From assembly GCA_046541015.1 (NCBI GenBank), contig JBKHEA010000025.1:1-14085 (forward strand): a stretch of DNA of 14,085 nucleotides. Reading direction: 5' to 3'. The stretch comes from Liberiplasma sp046541015. GTDB taxonomy: Bacteria; Bacillota_I; Bacilli_A; Izemoplasmatales; Izemoplasmataceae. Positions 6,789-14,040 of this stretch are shown in pieces. The position numbers and the translations under genes were made by a program. Below the pieces are notes generated by a model. The model had not been told where the DNA came from and did no database searches. It worked only from the letters and a program-made list of their open reading frames with translations. How positions within the stretch are numbered: position 1 is the stretch's first letter; every line of letters begins with the position of its first letter.

Positions 6789-7036
6789 CGCTTAAGATTT
6801 TACTAAAATATCATACCATGGTTTGAAAATAGAATTATTAATATCATGTAACAATTTTATTTTTTACTATATTTTTTTATTAGACATTTAAATGTTAAGT
6901 AAAGGTATCTAATTATTAACCTTTGAATGATTCACTAGTAAAAACTAATATGTACTATCATAATTTTATGGACTCACTCATTCTTTAAACTATACAAAAA
7001 ATAAGCCATAAAAGGCTAACCACTTACCCCTCATTT

Positions 7037-7065
7037 TTGACTCAAGACGCTATATCTTATATAAT
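7037..7065 (+). promoter_or_regulatory. Promoter of the cation ATPase gene
   Basis: TTGACT (7037-7042) and TATAAT (7060-7065) are separated by exactly 17 bases, 11 of 12 positions matching consensus. This is the best promoter in the window and suggests strong constitutive transcription. The start would be near 7072, leaving a leader of about 25 bases. Confidence 0.85.
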
Positions 7066-7081
7066 TAAGATAAGCTTTATA

Positions 7082-7090
7082 AAAGGAGGT
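7082..7090 (+). promoter_or_regulatory. Ribosome binding site that fixes a TTG start
   Basis: AAAGGAGGT is an almost perfect Shine-Dalgarno sequence ending at 7090. TTG at 7098 lies 7 bases beyond, an ideal spacing. The in-frame GTG at 7089 is inside the site, and the ATG at 7093 is in another frame that stops after five codons, so TTG 7098 is the real start of the ATPase. Confidence 0.8.
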
Positions 7091-7097
7091 GCATGTT

Positions 7098-9809
7098 TTG
7101 GAGGCTTTAAAAGATGCTTATAAAAAAAGTAAAGATGAACTAATAAATACTTTAAAGACTGATATAAAACAAGGTTTATCTCAAGATGAAGCAGAAAAAA
7201 GACTAACAGAATATGGACCCAACCGATTACAAAAACAAAAGAAACTTTCAATCATTAAAATTATCATTAAACAGTTTAAAAGCCTGGTGATGATTTTACT
7301 AACGCTTGCAGCGATTGCATCTTATTTACTCGGTGATGATATTGAAGCTATAGCTGTATTTGTCGTTATCATCATTACGGTTATCATCGGATTTTTAATG
7401 GAATATAAAGCAGGCGAATCGATAGAAGCTTTACAAAAATCCATCAAAGAAGAGTCAAAGGTACTTAGAAACAAAGAAATAATTACGATGCTTACAGAAG
7501 AGATTGTCATTGGTGATATTGTTTATCTTGTAGAAGGTAATAAAGTGCCTGCAGATGGCAGGATCATTGAAGTCAATGAACTTTCAGTTGATGAATCGAT
7601 GTTAACGGGGGAATCTAAAGCAGTTAATAAAACCGATCAAGTCATAAAAAATAAAGAAAAACTAACCGATCAATTAAATATGGTCTTTATGGGGACAAGC
7701 ATTTTAAAAGGAAGTGCAAAAATGCTTGTAACAGCAACTGCAGAGGATACTGAGATGGGTAAAATCTCTGACTTATTAAAACAAGCCAAACCTAAAAGAA
7801 CACCATTAGAACGAAGACTCGAACAAACAGGTAGATTTTTAATTTTACTAACGTTAATCATTTCTTTCATCGTTTTACTGATGGGCTTAATCAGCGGTAA
7901 TACGATAGAAACCATGGTTAAGACAACCGTTGCTCTTGCAATCGCGGCTGTCCCTGAAGGCTTACCTGCCGCTGCAACGATTACTTTAGCGATTGGTATG
8001 AAGCGTATGGCTGAAAAAAATGCCTTACTTAGAAACTTACCCGCAGTTGAAACCCTTGGTTCTACTACCGTACTTTGTACCGATAAAACCGGAACCTTAA
8101 CTGAAAACAAAATGACCTTAAGAAAAATAGTAACCTATCATAAAACTTTTAAAATTAAAGGCAGTGGCTATGATAGTGAAGGTGTTTTTAAGTTAAAGGA
8201 TAAAACCATTAACCCTTTATCAAATAAACTATTATCTAAGATATTTAAAGTCTTCTTATTTTGTAATGAATCAAAATTACAACAAGATGATGCTGAGTAC
8301 TCTGTTATTGGTGACCCTACTGAAGGGGCTTTACTAATCGCTTTAAAGAAGGCTAAATTAGATGAAGAAAAAATACACAATGACTATGAACAAATCGAAA
8401 TTTTACCCTTTGACCCAGATAAAAAATATATGGCAGCGCATTATATCTCTAAAGATAATAAAAGCTTTATCGCCTTAAAAGGGGCGCCTAATGTTATCTT
8501 ATCGATGTGTGACTATTACGAAGATAAAGCTGTAAAAAAATTAACAAAAAAAGCTAAAGATAAAGTAATCAAACAAAATGATGCTTTATCAAAAGATAGC
8601 TACCGCGTGCTTGCGCTAGCTTACAAAGAAATAGATTCTAAAAAAACAAGTACGCTTGAAGCATTAACCGATAAAGATCTTATCTATTTAGGCTTAACTG
8701 CCTTACAAGACCCTGCAAGAAGCGGCATTGAAAAAAGCATTCAAAAAACGAAACACGCAGGGATTAAAACCATTATGTTAACGGGCGACCAACAAAAAAC
8801 AGCGGTTGGTATTGCCAAAGATTTAGGGATTGATGTTAATCAAGATGAGTTATCAGAAGATAAAGCGATTAAAGATTATTCCAAAAAAGAACTATTTAAC
8901 TATTTAAAAGATAATCATATTTTCTCACGAGTAACCCCAGAAGATAAATTATTAATCATTGAAGCCTTGCAAGACAACAATGAAATTGTTGCCATGACAG
9001 GAGATGGCGTCAATGATGCCCCAGCTTTAAAAAAAGCAGATATCGGTATTGCGATGGGAAAACGCGGCTCTTCTGTTGCTAAAGAATCTGCCGATATGAT
9101 CTTACTTGATGATCGCTATCAAACGATTATTGAAGCCATCAAACAAGGTCGCGTTATTTTTGATAATATTCAAAAATTTATTCACTATTTATTATCATGT
9201 AACTTAAGTGAGATTTTACTAATCTTTTTTGCTTTACTCATTGGACTGCCTATTCCTTTAATTGCGTTACAGATTCTATGGTTAAATGTCGTGACAGGCG
9301 TTTTTCCTGCTTTATCTATGGCATGGGAATTACCAGAAGATAATGTAATGGAAAAACCTCCCATTAATCCAAAATCCAAAATCATTACTAAAACGTATCA
9401 AAAACTGATTGGTTTTCATGGATTTATTATCGCCTTAGGACCTTTAGCAATCTATTATACTTTACTTAATCAAAACCTAGATATCGCCATTGCAAGAACG
9501 AGTGCTTTTATGACTTTAGCGCTTGTGCATCTACTTCAAGTCTTTAACGTAAGAAGTAAAAATGGCTTTGGCTTTAATAAATCCTTCTTTAAAAATAAAT
9601 TCTTAATTGGTTCACTTATTTTAACGTTTTTTATGCAACTCTTTGCGATTTATTTTAAACCCCTTCAAACCATTCTTAGTACTACATCAATTCCATTAAA
9701 CTACTGGCTATATATCATTACTGGTGCCCTATTACCGGTACTACTTATACAAATAGCCACCAAATTAAAAATAGGAAGGAGGAATCAAAATGCCTTGGAC
9801 CCTAAATGA
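7098..9809 (+). CDS. Type II P-type cation-transporting ATPase (Ca2+-ATPase-like, ion uncertain)
   Basis: This membrane pump hydrolyses ATP to move a cation and has 903 residues from the TTG start. It has the full type II layout: an N-terminal cation ATPase domain, M1-M2, the actuator loop TGES (170-173), M4 with PEGLP (286-290), the phosphorylation motif DKTGT (Asp329), nucleotide-binding KGAP (461-464), the hinge TGDGVNDAP (634-642), then M5-M10. Relative to SERCA, Glu in M4, Asn and Glu in M5 (CNLSE, 701-705) and Asn730/Thr733 in M6 are kept. However the M6 aspartate (SERCA Asp800) is Gly734 (LNVVTGVF), and the M8 glutamate appears replaced by His. That weakens a plain Ca2+ call. It has its own strong promoter, overlaps the next gene by 20 bases and ends with TGA. 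Confidence 0.9.
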   Translation: MEALKDAYKKSKDELINTLKTDIKQGLSQDEAEKRLTEYGPNRLQKQKKLSIIKIIIKQFKSLVMILLTLAAIASYLLGDDIEAIAVFVVIIITVIIGFLMEYKAGESIEALQKSIKEESKVLRNKEIITMLTEEIVIGDIVYLVEGNKVPADGRIIEVNELSVDESMLTGESKAVNKTDQVIKNKEKLTDQLNMVFMGTSILKGSAKMLVTATAEDTEMGKISDLLKQAKPKRTPLERRLEQTGRFLILLTLIISFIVLLMGLISGNTIETMVKTTVALAIAAVPEGLPAAATITLAIGMKRMAEKNALLRNLPAVETLGSTTVLCTDKTGTLTENKMTLRKIVTYHKTFKIKGSGYDSEGVFKLKDKTINPLSNKLLSKIFKVFLFCNESKLQQDDAEYSVIGDPTEGALLIALKKAKLDEEKIHNDYEQIEILPFDPDKKYMAAHYISKDNKSFIALKGAPNVILSMCDYYEDKAVKKLTKKAKDKVIKQNDALSKDSYRVLALAYKEIDSKKTSTLEALTDKDLIYLGLTALQDPARSGIEKSIQKTKHAGIKTIMLTGDQQKTAVGIAKDLGIDVNQDELSEDKAIKDYSKKELFNYLKDNHIFSRVTPEDKLLIIEALQDNNEIVAMTGDGVNDAPALKKADIGIAMGKRGSSVAKESADMILLDDRYQTIIEAIKQGRVIFDNIQKFIHYLLSCNLSEILLIFFALLIGLPIPLIALQILWLNVVTGVFPALSMAWELPEDNVMEKPPINPKSKIITKTYQKLIGFHGFIIALGPLAIYYTLLNQNLDIAIARTSAFMTLALVHLLQVFNVRSKNGFGFNKSFFKNKFLIGSLILTFFMQLFAIYFKPLQTILSTTSIPLNYWLYIITGALLPVLLIQIATKLKIGRRNQNALDPK

Positions 9810-10155
9810 TTATCCTAACGCTATGAAAAATCTTGAACAAGAAGTCAAAGAAAAAGCGATTGAAATCGCTAATGAGCTCGTTGAAGAAGGTTACGAAGAT
9901 GGCCGTGCTATATCGATTGCGATTGATCGCGCAAAAAACTGGTTTAGTAACCGCGGAGAAAGTGTATCCGATGATGTTACTCATAGACTAAAACCTTCAA
10001 ATGATACCTGGTTACTAGAATCTATTGATGGCAATGAATCATGGACTTTTGATACGAAAGAAGATGCGATGGAGAAAGTTAAATCATTATCAAAAAACCG
10101 CGAAATGAAAGTTATGATCCATGATGCTAAAGGTAAATTCCAAAAAGTTTATTAA
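9790..10155 (+). CDS. Small YdaT-like protein with C-terminal DUF2188 domain
   Basis: The 121-residue soluble protein has two parts. The first (about 1-55, MPWTLNDYPNAMKNL onward) is helical and charged; it resembles the start of Bacillus YdaT and, more loosely, the ChaB fold. The second (about 75-121) has the DUF2188 pattern: a WTFDTKEDAMEKVKSL helix followed by two short strands ending in FQKVY. No enzyme motif, signal peptide or membrane segment is visible. Its molecular function is not known to me; relatives are often associated with stress. The ATG lies inside the ATPase coding region, 20 bases before that gene ends, with AGGAAGGAGGAA immediately upstream, so it shares the ATPase transcript and is translationally coupled. 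A role connected with the pump is possible but is inference. Confidence 0.85.
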   Translation: MPWTLNDYPNAMKNLEQEVKEKAIEIANELVEEGYEDGRAISIAIDRAKNWFSNRGESVSDDVTHRLKPSNDTWLLESIDGNESWTFDTKEDAMEKVKSLSKNREMKVMIHDAKGKFQKVY

Positions 10156-10158
10156 CCA

Positions 10159-10206
10159 AAGATAACTAAAAAGGATGAGCATAGACTCATCCTTTTTAGT
10201 TATCTT
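10159..10206. terminator. Bidirectional terminator, perfect 21-bp inverted repeat
   Basis: Arms 10159-10179 and 10186-10206 are perfectly complementary over 21 bases around a 6-base loop. Each arm carries a GGATGAG/CTCATCC core and an A5/T5 run, so a T-rich arm follows the GC-rich core on both strands. It lies between two converging genes, 4 bases after the small plus-strand gene, and contains two bases of the kinase stop codon (10205-10207). It should end both transcripts. Confidence 0.9.
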
Positions 10207-10843
10207 ATAAATCAAAGCTTTGTTGTTCGTGTTTTAACTGTTGATAACGACTTTCAATTTGAGAGACTAAATCATTAAAATGAAGCTCATCAAACATATT
10301 ATCGACTCTTAAGTAAAGACGTTTTTGTTTTGGTACGTTATATTTATCAAAAATTTTATCTAAAACCGTTGCATAGTGCTTATAATGAAACTTTAAATAA
10401 TTGTATTGATCTTCTTCTAGTTTGCGTGCGCGTTTTCTTACATTAGAAAACAAACTATCCTCATCTCGTACTAAAATAACATGTAAATCTAAATCAGGTA
10501 ATTCTTTCATATGCGCATCCGCAATTTTATAAGTGAGTGCAACTTGTTCATCATCCATAATACCTTCTAACTTTAAAAGTTCAGCGAACACTAAATTTGA
10601 AAATAGCGTTGAGTCACAAACTAAGAAAGGCTCATCTTTGGTTTCCCACATCGATAAAAATAAAGCGCCATAAAAAGCGTTTTGGCTAATCAGCGCAAAA
10701 CGCTTCATGTCTGAATAAAACAAAGGTAAAAAAGGACTGTTTTCAACAGGCTCTTTAACGAGTGGGACTTGATAATAATTAGCAAGTAAACTTGCTAAAG
10801 TACTTTTTCCACTACCAATCGGTCCGATAATTCCAATGCGCAT
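10205..10843 (-). CDS. Deoxynucleoside kinase (dNK family)
   Basis: The product should phosphorylate deoxynucleosides to monophosphates for nucleotide salvage in the cytoplasm; deoxyadenosine or deoxyguanosine are the usual substrates in Firmicutes and mollicutes. The 212-residue protein has a P-loop GPIGSGKST (7-15), substrate segment EPVENSPFLPLFY (31-43), Gln54 in the ALISQNAF helix that reads the base in relatives, and an arginine-rich lid VRKRARKLEE (135-144). The usual DRS motif before the FA pair reads DSTLFSNLVFA (77-87), so the arginine that contacts the sugar 5'-OH in related enzymes is Ser78. Activity or substrate range may therefore differ. It lies 14 bases after the DUF368 gene with an AGAGGTGG ribosome binding site, and its stop codon is within the terminator at 10159-10206. 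Confidence 0.85.
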   Translation of the reverse strand: MRIGIIGPIGSGKSTLASLLANYYQVPLVKEPVENSPFLPLFYSDMKRFALISQNAFYGALFLSMWETKDEPFLVCDSTLFSNLVFAELLKLEGIMDDEQVALTYKIADAHMKELPDLDLHVILVRDEDSLFSNVRKRARKLEEDQYNYLKFHYKHYATVLDKIFDKYNVPKQKRLYLRVDNMFDELHFNDLVSQIESRYQQLKHEQQSFDL

Positions 10844-10857
10844 AAGCCACCTCTAAT

Positions 10858-11781
10858 TTATTGAGTCAATTCTATTTCTGTTAGTTTTTTTGCGATGATA
10901 AAGCCAATGATTAAACTAATTAAAGCAATGATAAACGATAAAGTGTGATCCATTACATAACTGAAAAAATATGAGTATATTGGTGTTTGTAAATCATGAC
11001 TTACTGCAGTACTTGGATCTTTAATCTCAAAAAATAAGGCAAAAATACTTCCTATAATAAACCCTAAAATCGCAAAATACGTTTCTTTTTTATAGTTTTT
11101 TAATGCTTTTTCTATAAGCGAACTAAATAAGATGATCCCTAAAGCTGCACCTAAGCCAAACGGTATAATGACTAAAATATTATAGGTGAACTGATCAAAA
11201 TCAAAAACATTGCCAATAACATTGGTAACAATCGCTGTATAATAGCCTAAAGTTATGAGTAACGCAGAACCAGATACACCAGGAATAATCATTGTCATTG
11301 AGGCAAGCATTCCCAAAATAAAAATGAGTAAAATCGTTAATGGATTAATATCAAAAAATGCCATCCCATTGGCATTATCACTTGCCCCAAAAATTACTAG
11401 CATTAAAACAATGCTTAAAGAAACGGTTAATGCGATTACGCTATAAGGCGTAATCGTTTTAGATTTGGCGGTTGCGCGTTTATAAGTATCATTAATGCCG
11501 CCTAAAATTATCCCAATAAAAAACATCATGACAATCAACGAATTGATATTGATTAAATACCCTAACAAGCGGGCTAAAGATACAACAGAAATGCCAATGC
11601 CAAAAAATAACGGGATTAAAAAGACAAGACTTTTCTTCATTTCAGTAAAGACATGGCTAATCGCATGAAGCATTTTCTCATAAACGCCTAAATATACCGC
11701 AAGTGTCCCACCACTTAATCCAGGGATGATAAAAGCAATTCCTATAATAAATCCTTTAAATATCAAAACCATCGATTCCAT
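10858..11781 (-). CDS. DUF368 membrane protein, PopT-type polyprenyl-phosphate translocase candidate
   Basis: The 307-residue protein has about eight hydrophobic segments and the two inverted DUF368 signatures: IPGLSGGTLAVYLGVYEK near the N terminus and the matching MIIPGVSGSALLITLGYY near residues 165-180, consistent with an internal repeat. DUF368 proteins (PopT) have been shown in other bacteria to carry undecaprenyl phosphate back across the cytoplasmic membrane for reuse in wall or surface-polymer synthesis. If this organism is wall-less, the carrier would instead serve surface glycans, which fits the sugar dehydratase nearby. The ATG at 11781 has a weak AAAGAG site; ATG 11772 is an alternative that would shorten the protein by three residues. 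It is first in a two-gene unit with the kinase, under a probable extended -10 promoter. Confidence 0.88.
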   Translation of the reverse strand: MESMVLIFKGFIIGIAFIIPGLSGGTLAVYLGVYEKMLHAISHVFTEMKKSLVFLIPLFFGIGISVVSLARLLGYLININSLIVMMFFIGIILGGINDTYKRATAKSKTITPYSVIALTVSLSIVLMLVIFGASDNANGMAFFDINPLTILLIFILGMLASMTMIIPGVSGSALLITLGYYTAIVTNVIGNVFDFDQFTYNILVIIPFGLGAALGIILFSSLIEKALKNYKKETYFAILGFIIGSIFALFFEIKDPSTAVSHDLQTPIYSYFFSYVMDHTLSFIIALISLIIGFIIAKKLTEIELTQ

Positions 11782-12052
11782 AGTGTCAACTCTTTCTTCT
11801 ATTAACTACTATTTATTGTATCACAATAGTTAAGTCGTTATAAATTTATTTAAAGAGAATCCCACAAAAAATTAATACCCTTATAAATGAAAGTTCTAAA
11901 GCCTTGCCTTCATTAAAGATGCCCATTAAACGTATTAGACTTTAATTTTAATAGCTTTTATATTACGAATATAATACATAAATTACATAATAATAGCTAA
12001 CAAGCTTTAAAAGTTAAGCTTTATGCATAAAAAAATGTGCCATTTGGCACAT
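11782..12052. other. Intergenic region between DUF368 and dehydratase units
   Basis: This AT-rich stretch of about 270 bases contains the promoter of the DUF368 unit at its left end and the dehydratase terminator at its right end. Between them I see no gene. A bulged AAGCTT-containing inverted repeat near 12002-12022 has no T-tract and no assigned role. Confidence 0.5.
11815..11823 (-). promoter_or_regulatory. Extended -10 promoter of the DUF368-kinase unit
   Basis: TGATACAAT on the minus strand has a TG-N extension and a TACAAT hexamer (5/6). The -35 region 17 bases further up (TTATAA) is poor, as is usual with extended -10 elements. The predicted start near 11808 leaves a leader of about 27 bases before the ATG. 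Confidence 0.55.
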
Positions 12053-12054
12053 TT
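12033..12054 (-). terminator. Terminator of the dehydratase gene
   Basis: AAATGTGCCA (12033-12042) and TGGCACATTT (12045-12054) form a perfect inverted repeat. On the minus strand the stem leads into a run of seven T residues. The dehydratase stop codon (12053-12055) forms the base of the stem, so termination is placed right at the gene end and the gene is a single transcript. Confidence 0.85.
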
Positions 12055-13981
12055 ATGAAATAACTCTACTTCCTTGTTCAATAAGTGTTTCATCAACTTT
12101 GTCTTCTTTTTTAACGTTACATAATCCTTCACAGTCATAAGATTTGATGACTTTTGCGATTTCATCTTTCAAACTTACTGAATCTAAAATCTCTAGTTTT
12201 TCAGTAATGTTTTTAAACGTTTCAAACTCAAATTTCGATCCGTTTGCATGTTTTCTATCTTCAATGAATATTTTGTTGTTATTGGTTTTAAGATTATCTT
12301 TAGGATCTACTAATAACTCTTCAAATAGTTTTTCACCAGGACGAAGTCCTGTGAAAATAATATCGATATCTTCATAAGGTTTATACCCCGCTAAACGAAT
12401 CATTTTTTCCGCTAAATCTTTGATTTTTACAGGTTCTCCCATATCAAGGACAAAGATTTCGCCCCCTTTAGCGTAAACCGCACTTTGTAAGATTAGCGTT
12501 ACGGCTTCAGGGATAGTCATAAAGTAGCGAGTGATTTCTTTATCCGTTACTGTTACAGGTCCACCTGCAGTGATTTGTTTTTTAAATAACGGGATAACAC
12601 TGCCGTTAGAACCTAAGACATTACCAAATCTAACCGCAGAAAATTTAGTTGTTGAGACTTCACTAAAAGCTTGAATAATCAGTTCTGCATAGCGCTTGGT
12701 TGCACCCATAATATTGGTTGGTCTTACTGCTTTATCACTTGAAACGAGTAAAAAGTTAGAAACTTTATACTTATCCGCAAGTTTAACAACATTATACGTA
12801 CCTAAAACATTCGTTCTAATGGCTTCTTCTGGACTATCTTCCATAAGAGGAACATGTTTATAGGCTGCGGCATGAAAAATCATATCTATATTAAATGCTT
12901 TAAAGACTTTTTCTAAACGGTCATAGTTATATACAGACCCTATAAGTACGGTTAAATCTAAATCATCATGGTGACGTCTAAAATCTTGCATGAGTTCCAT
13001 TTGTATTTCATAGGCATTATTTTCATAAATATCAAAGATAATGAGTTTTTTAGGTTTTAAGCGAGCAATTTGACGGGATAACTCACTCCCAATTGAACCG
13101 CCACCACCTGTAACTAAGACTACTTTATCTTCTATAAGTTTAACTAATTCTTTATTTTCTAAATGAATTTCATCGCGGTTTAATAAATCCTCAACTTTAA
13201 CATCAATGATTTTGGTTTGTTGGCCTTCTTTAACCTCTGTCATTAATGGTAAACGTTTGATGGTAATATTCTTTTCACTAATAAGTTTGACAATATCTTG
13301 AAGCTTTTTAAGATTCATATTTGCAATAGCGATTATGATTTCTTCGACACGGTAAAAATCAATAAATTCTAATATATTATCAACGGGTCCTAAAATCCTA
13401 ATGCCGTTTAAGCGTGAACCAATTTTATTATAATCATCATCAACAAAACCAACAGGAATGTTGTTTAAGGCTTTATTACGGTATATTTCTTTTAATACCA
13501 TTTCTCCGCCATCGCCAGCGCCAATAATCAATGTTCTTTTCCCAAGCGCATTACGCCACTCAAGATTTAGTTTAAGCATGTTGATGGTTCTTTTAGCAAC
13601 ACGTGGTAAGGCTAAAAAGATAATTTCTAGTGGTGCGATAAAGACAAACATACTCATACCTACAAATTCTATCCCGGTAAATCCAAAGAATAACGCTAAG
13701 AATATATTAGATCCAATCGCAACCGCAAAAATTTTAAATGCATCTTCAAATCCAAAATGGTCAAGTAACATTTCATATAATCCAAAGGCTGCATAAAATA
13801 GTATCTTAAGCGCAATAACAATCGGTAAAATCATCCAAAATCCAGTAAAATTAATCGGTAAATCTAAAACCATAAAAATAAGCATCGTAAGCCCATACGA
13901 TAACCCTATAGAAAATCCATCAATCACCATAAACTGAAAAGTTCTAATAATCTTTTTAGTTTTTGCTTGTTGTTCTAACAC
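12053..13981 (-). CDS. Membrane-anchored nucleotide-sugar 4,6-dehydratase (WbpM/PglF/CapD family)
   Basis: The product probably converts UDP-GlcNAc to the UDP-4-keto-6-deoxy sugar, the first step towards sugars such as bacillosamine or N-acetylfucosamine/quinovosamine in surface glycans. From GTG 13981 it has 642 residues: about four membrane helices (roughly 15-125), a first nucleotide-binding domain with LIIGAGDGG (about 151-159), the linker DVKVEDLLNRDE, and an SDR domain with TGGGGSIGSE (about 291-300). The active site has Ser in VSSDKAVRP, Met425 in place of the usual Tyr, and Lys429 (MGATK), the S-M-K pattern of long dehydratases. The frame opens at GTG 14008, but the bases coding the extra nine residues include TGGGGG seven bases before GTG 13981, which looks like the ribosome binding site. 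GTG 14008 has only AAGG touching it. Both starts are possible. Confidence 0.9.
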   Translation of the reverse strand: MLEQQAKTKKIIRTFQFMVIDGFSIGLSYGLTMLIFMVLDLPINFTGFWMILPIVIALKILFYAAFGLYEMLLDHFGFEDAFKIFAVAIGSNIFLALFFGFTGIEFVGMSMFVFIAPLEIIFLALPRVAKRTINMLKLNLEWRNALGKRTLIIGAGDGGEMVLKEIYRNKALNNIPVGFVDDDYNKIGSRLNGIRILGPVDNILEFIDFYRVEEIIIAIANMNLKKLQDIVKLISEKNITIKRLPLMTEVKEGQQTKIIDVKVEDLLNRDEIHLENKELVKLIEDKVVLVTGGGGSIGSELSRQIARLKPKKLIIFDIYENNAYEIQMELMQDFRRHHDDLDLTVLIGSVYNYDRLEKVFKAFNIDMIFHAAAYKHVPLMEDSPEEAIRTNVLGTYNVVKLADKYKVSNFLLVSSDKAVRPTNIMGATKRYAELIIQAFSEVSTTKFSAVRFGNVLGSNGSVIPLFKKQITAGGPVTVTDKEITRYFMTIPEAVTLILQSAVYAKGGEIFVLDMGEPVKIKDLAEKMIRLAGYKPYEDIDIIFTGLRPGEKLFEELLVDPKDNLKTNNNKIFIEDRKHANGSKFEFETFKNITEKLEILDSVSLKDEIAKVIKSYDCEGLCNVKKEDKVDETLIEQGSRVIS

Positions 13982-14031
13982 TTTAAAACCCCCATTTAAA
14001 ATAATCACCCTTAATGCATGTATATTGGTAT

Positions 14032-14040
14032 ATTATATCA
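14032..14040 (-). promoter_or_regulatory. Extended -10 promoter of the dehydratase gene
   Basis: TGATATAAT on the minus strand gives a perfect TATAAT preceded by TG-N. No good -35 lies 16-18 bases upstream, consistent with an extended -10 promoter. The start would be near 14025, about 17 bases before GTG 14008 or 44 before GTG 13981. Confidence 0.65.

Larger units (their letters stand above)
6703..7097. other. Divergent intergenic region
   Basis: About 395 AT-rich bases separate the leftward PTS operon from the rightward ATPase gene. The left end holds the operon promoter, the TTGTGCAA repeats and a cre-like site; the right end holds the ATPase promoter and ribosome binding site. Between roughly 6800 and 7030 I see no gene, only a weak AGCC/GGCT hairpin near 7004-7017. 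The two promoters are about 300 bases apart, so they are probably regulated independently. Confidence 0.6.

Noticed and set aside
7004..7017. Terminator between the divergent promoters
   Set aside because: The AGCC/GGCT stem is only 4 bp and no transcript is expected to end there.
7670..8110. Minus-strand open frame inside the ATPase gene
   Set aside because: Antisense shadow of the conserved M4/phosphorylation region; no initiation signals.
13458..13796. Plus-strand open frame opposite the dehydratase N-terminal half
   Set aside because: Antisense shadow over the membrane and first nucleotide-binding domain of a well-supported gene.
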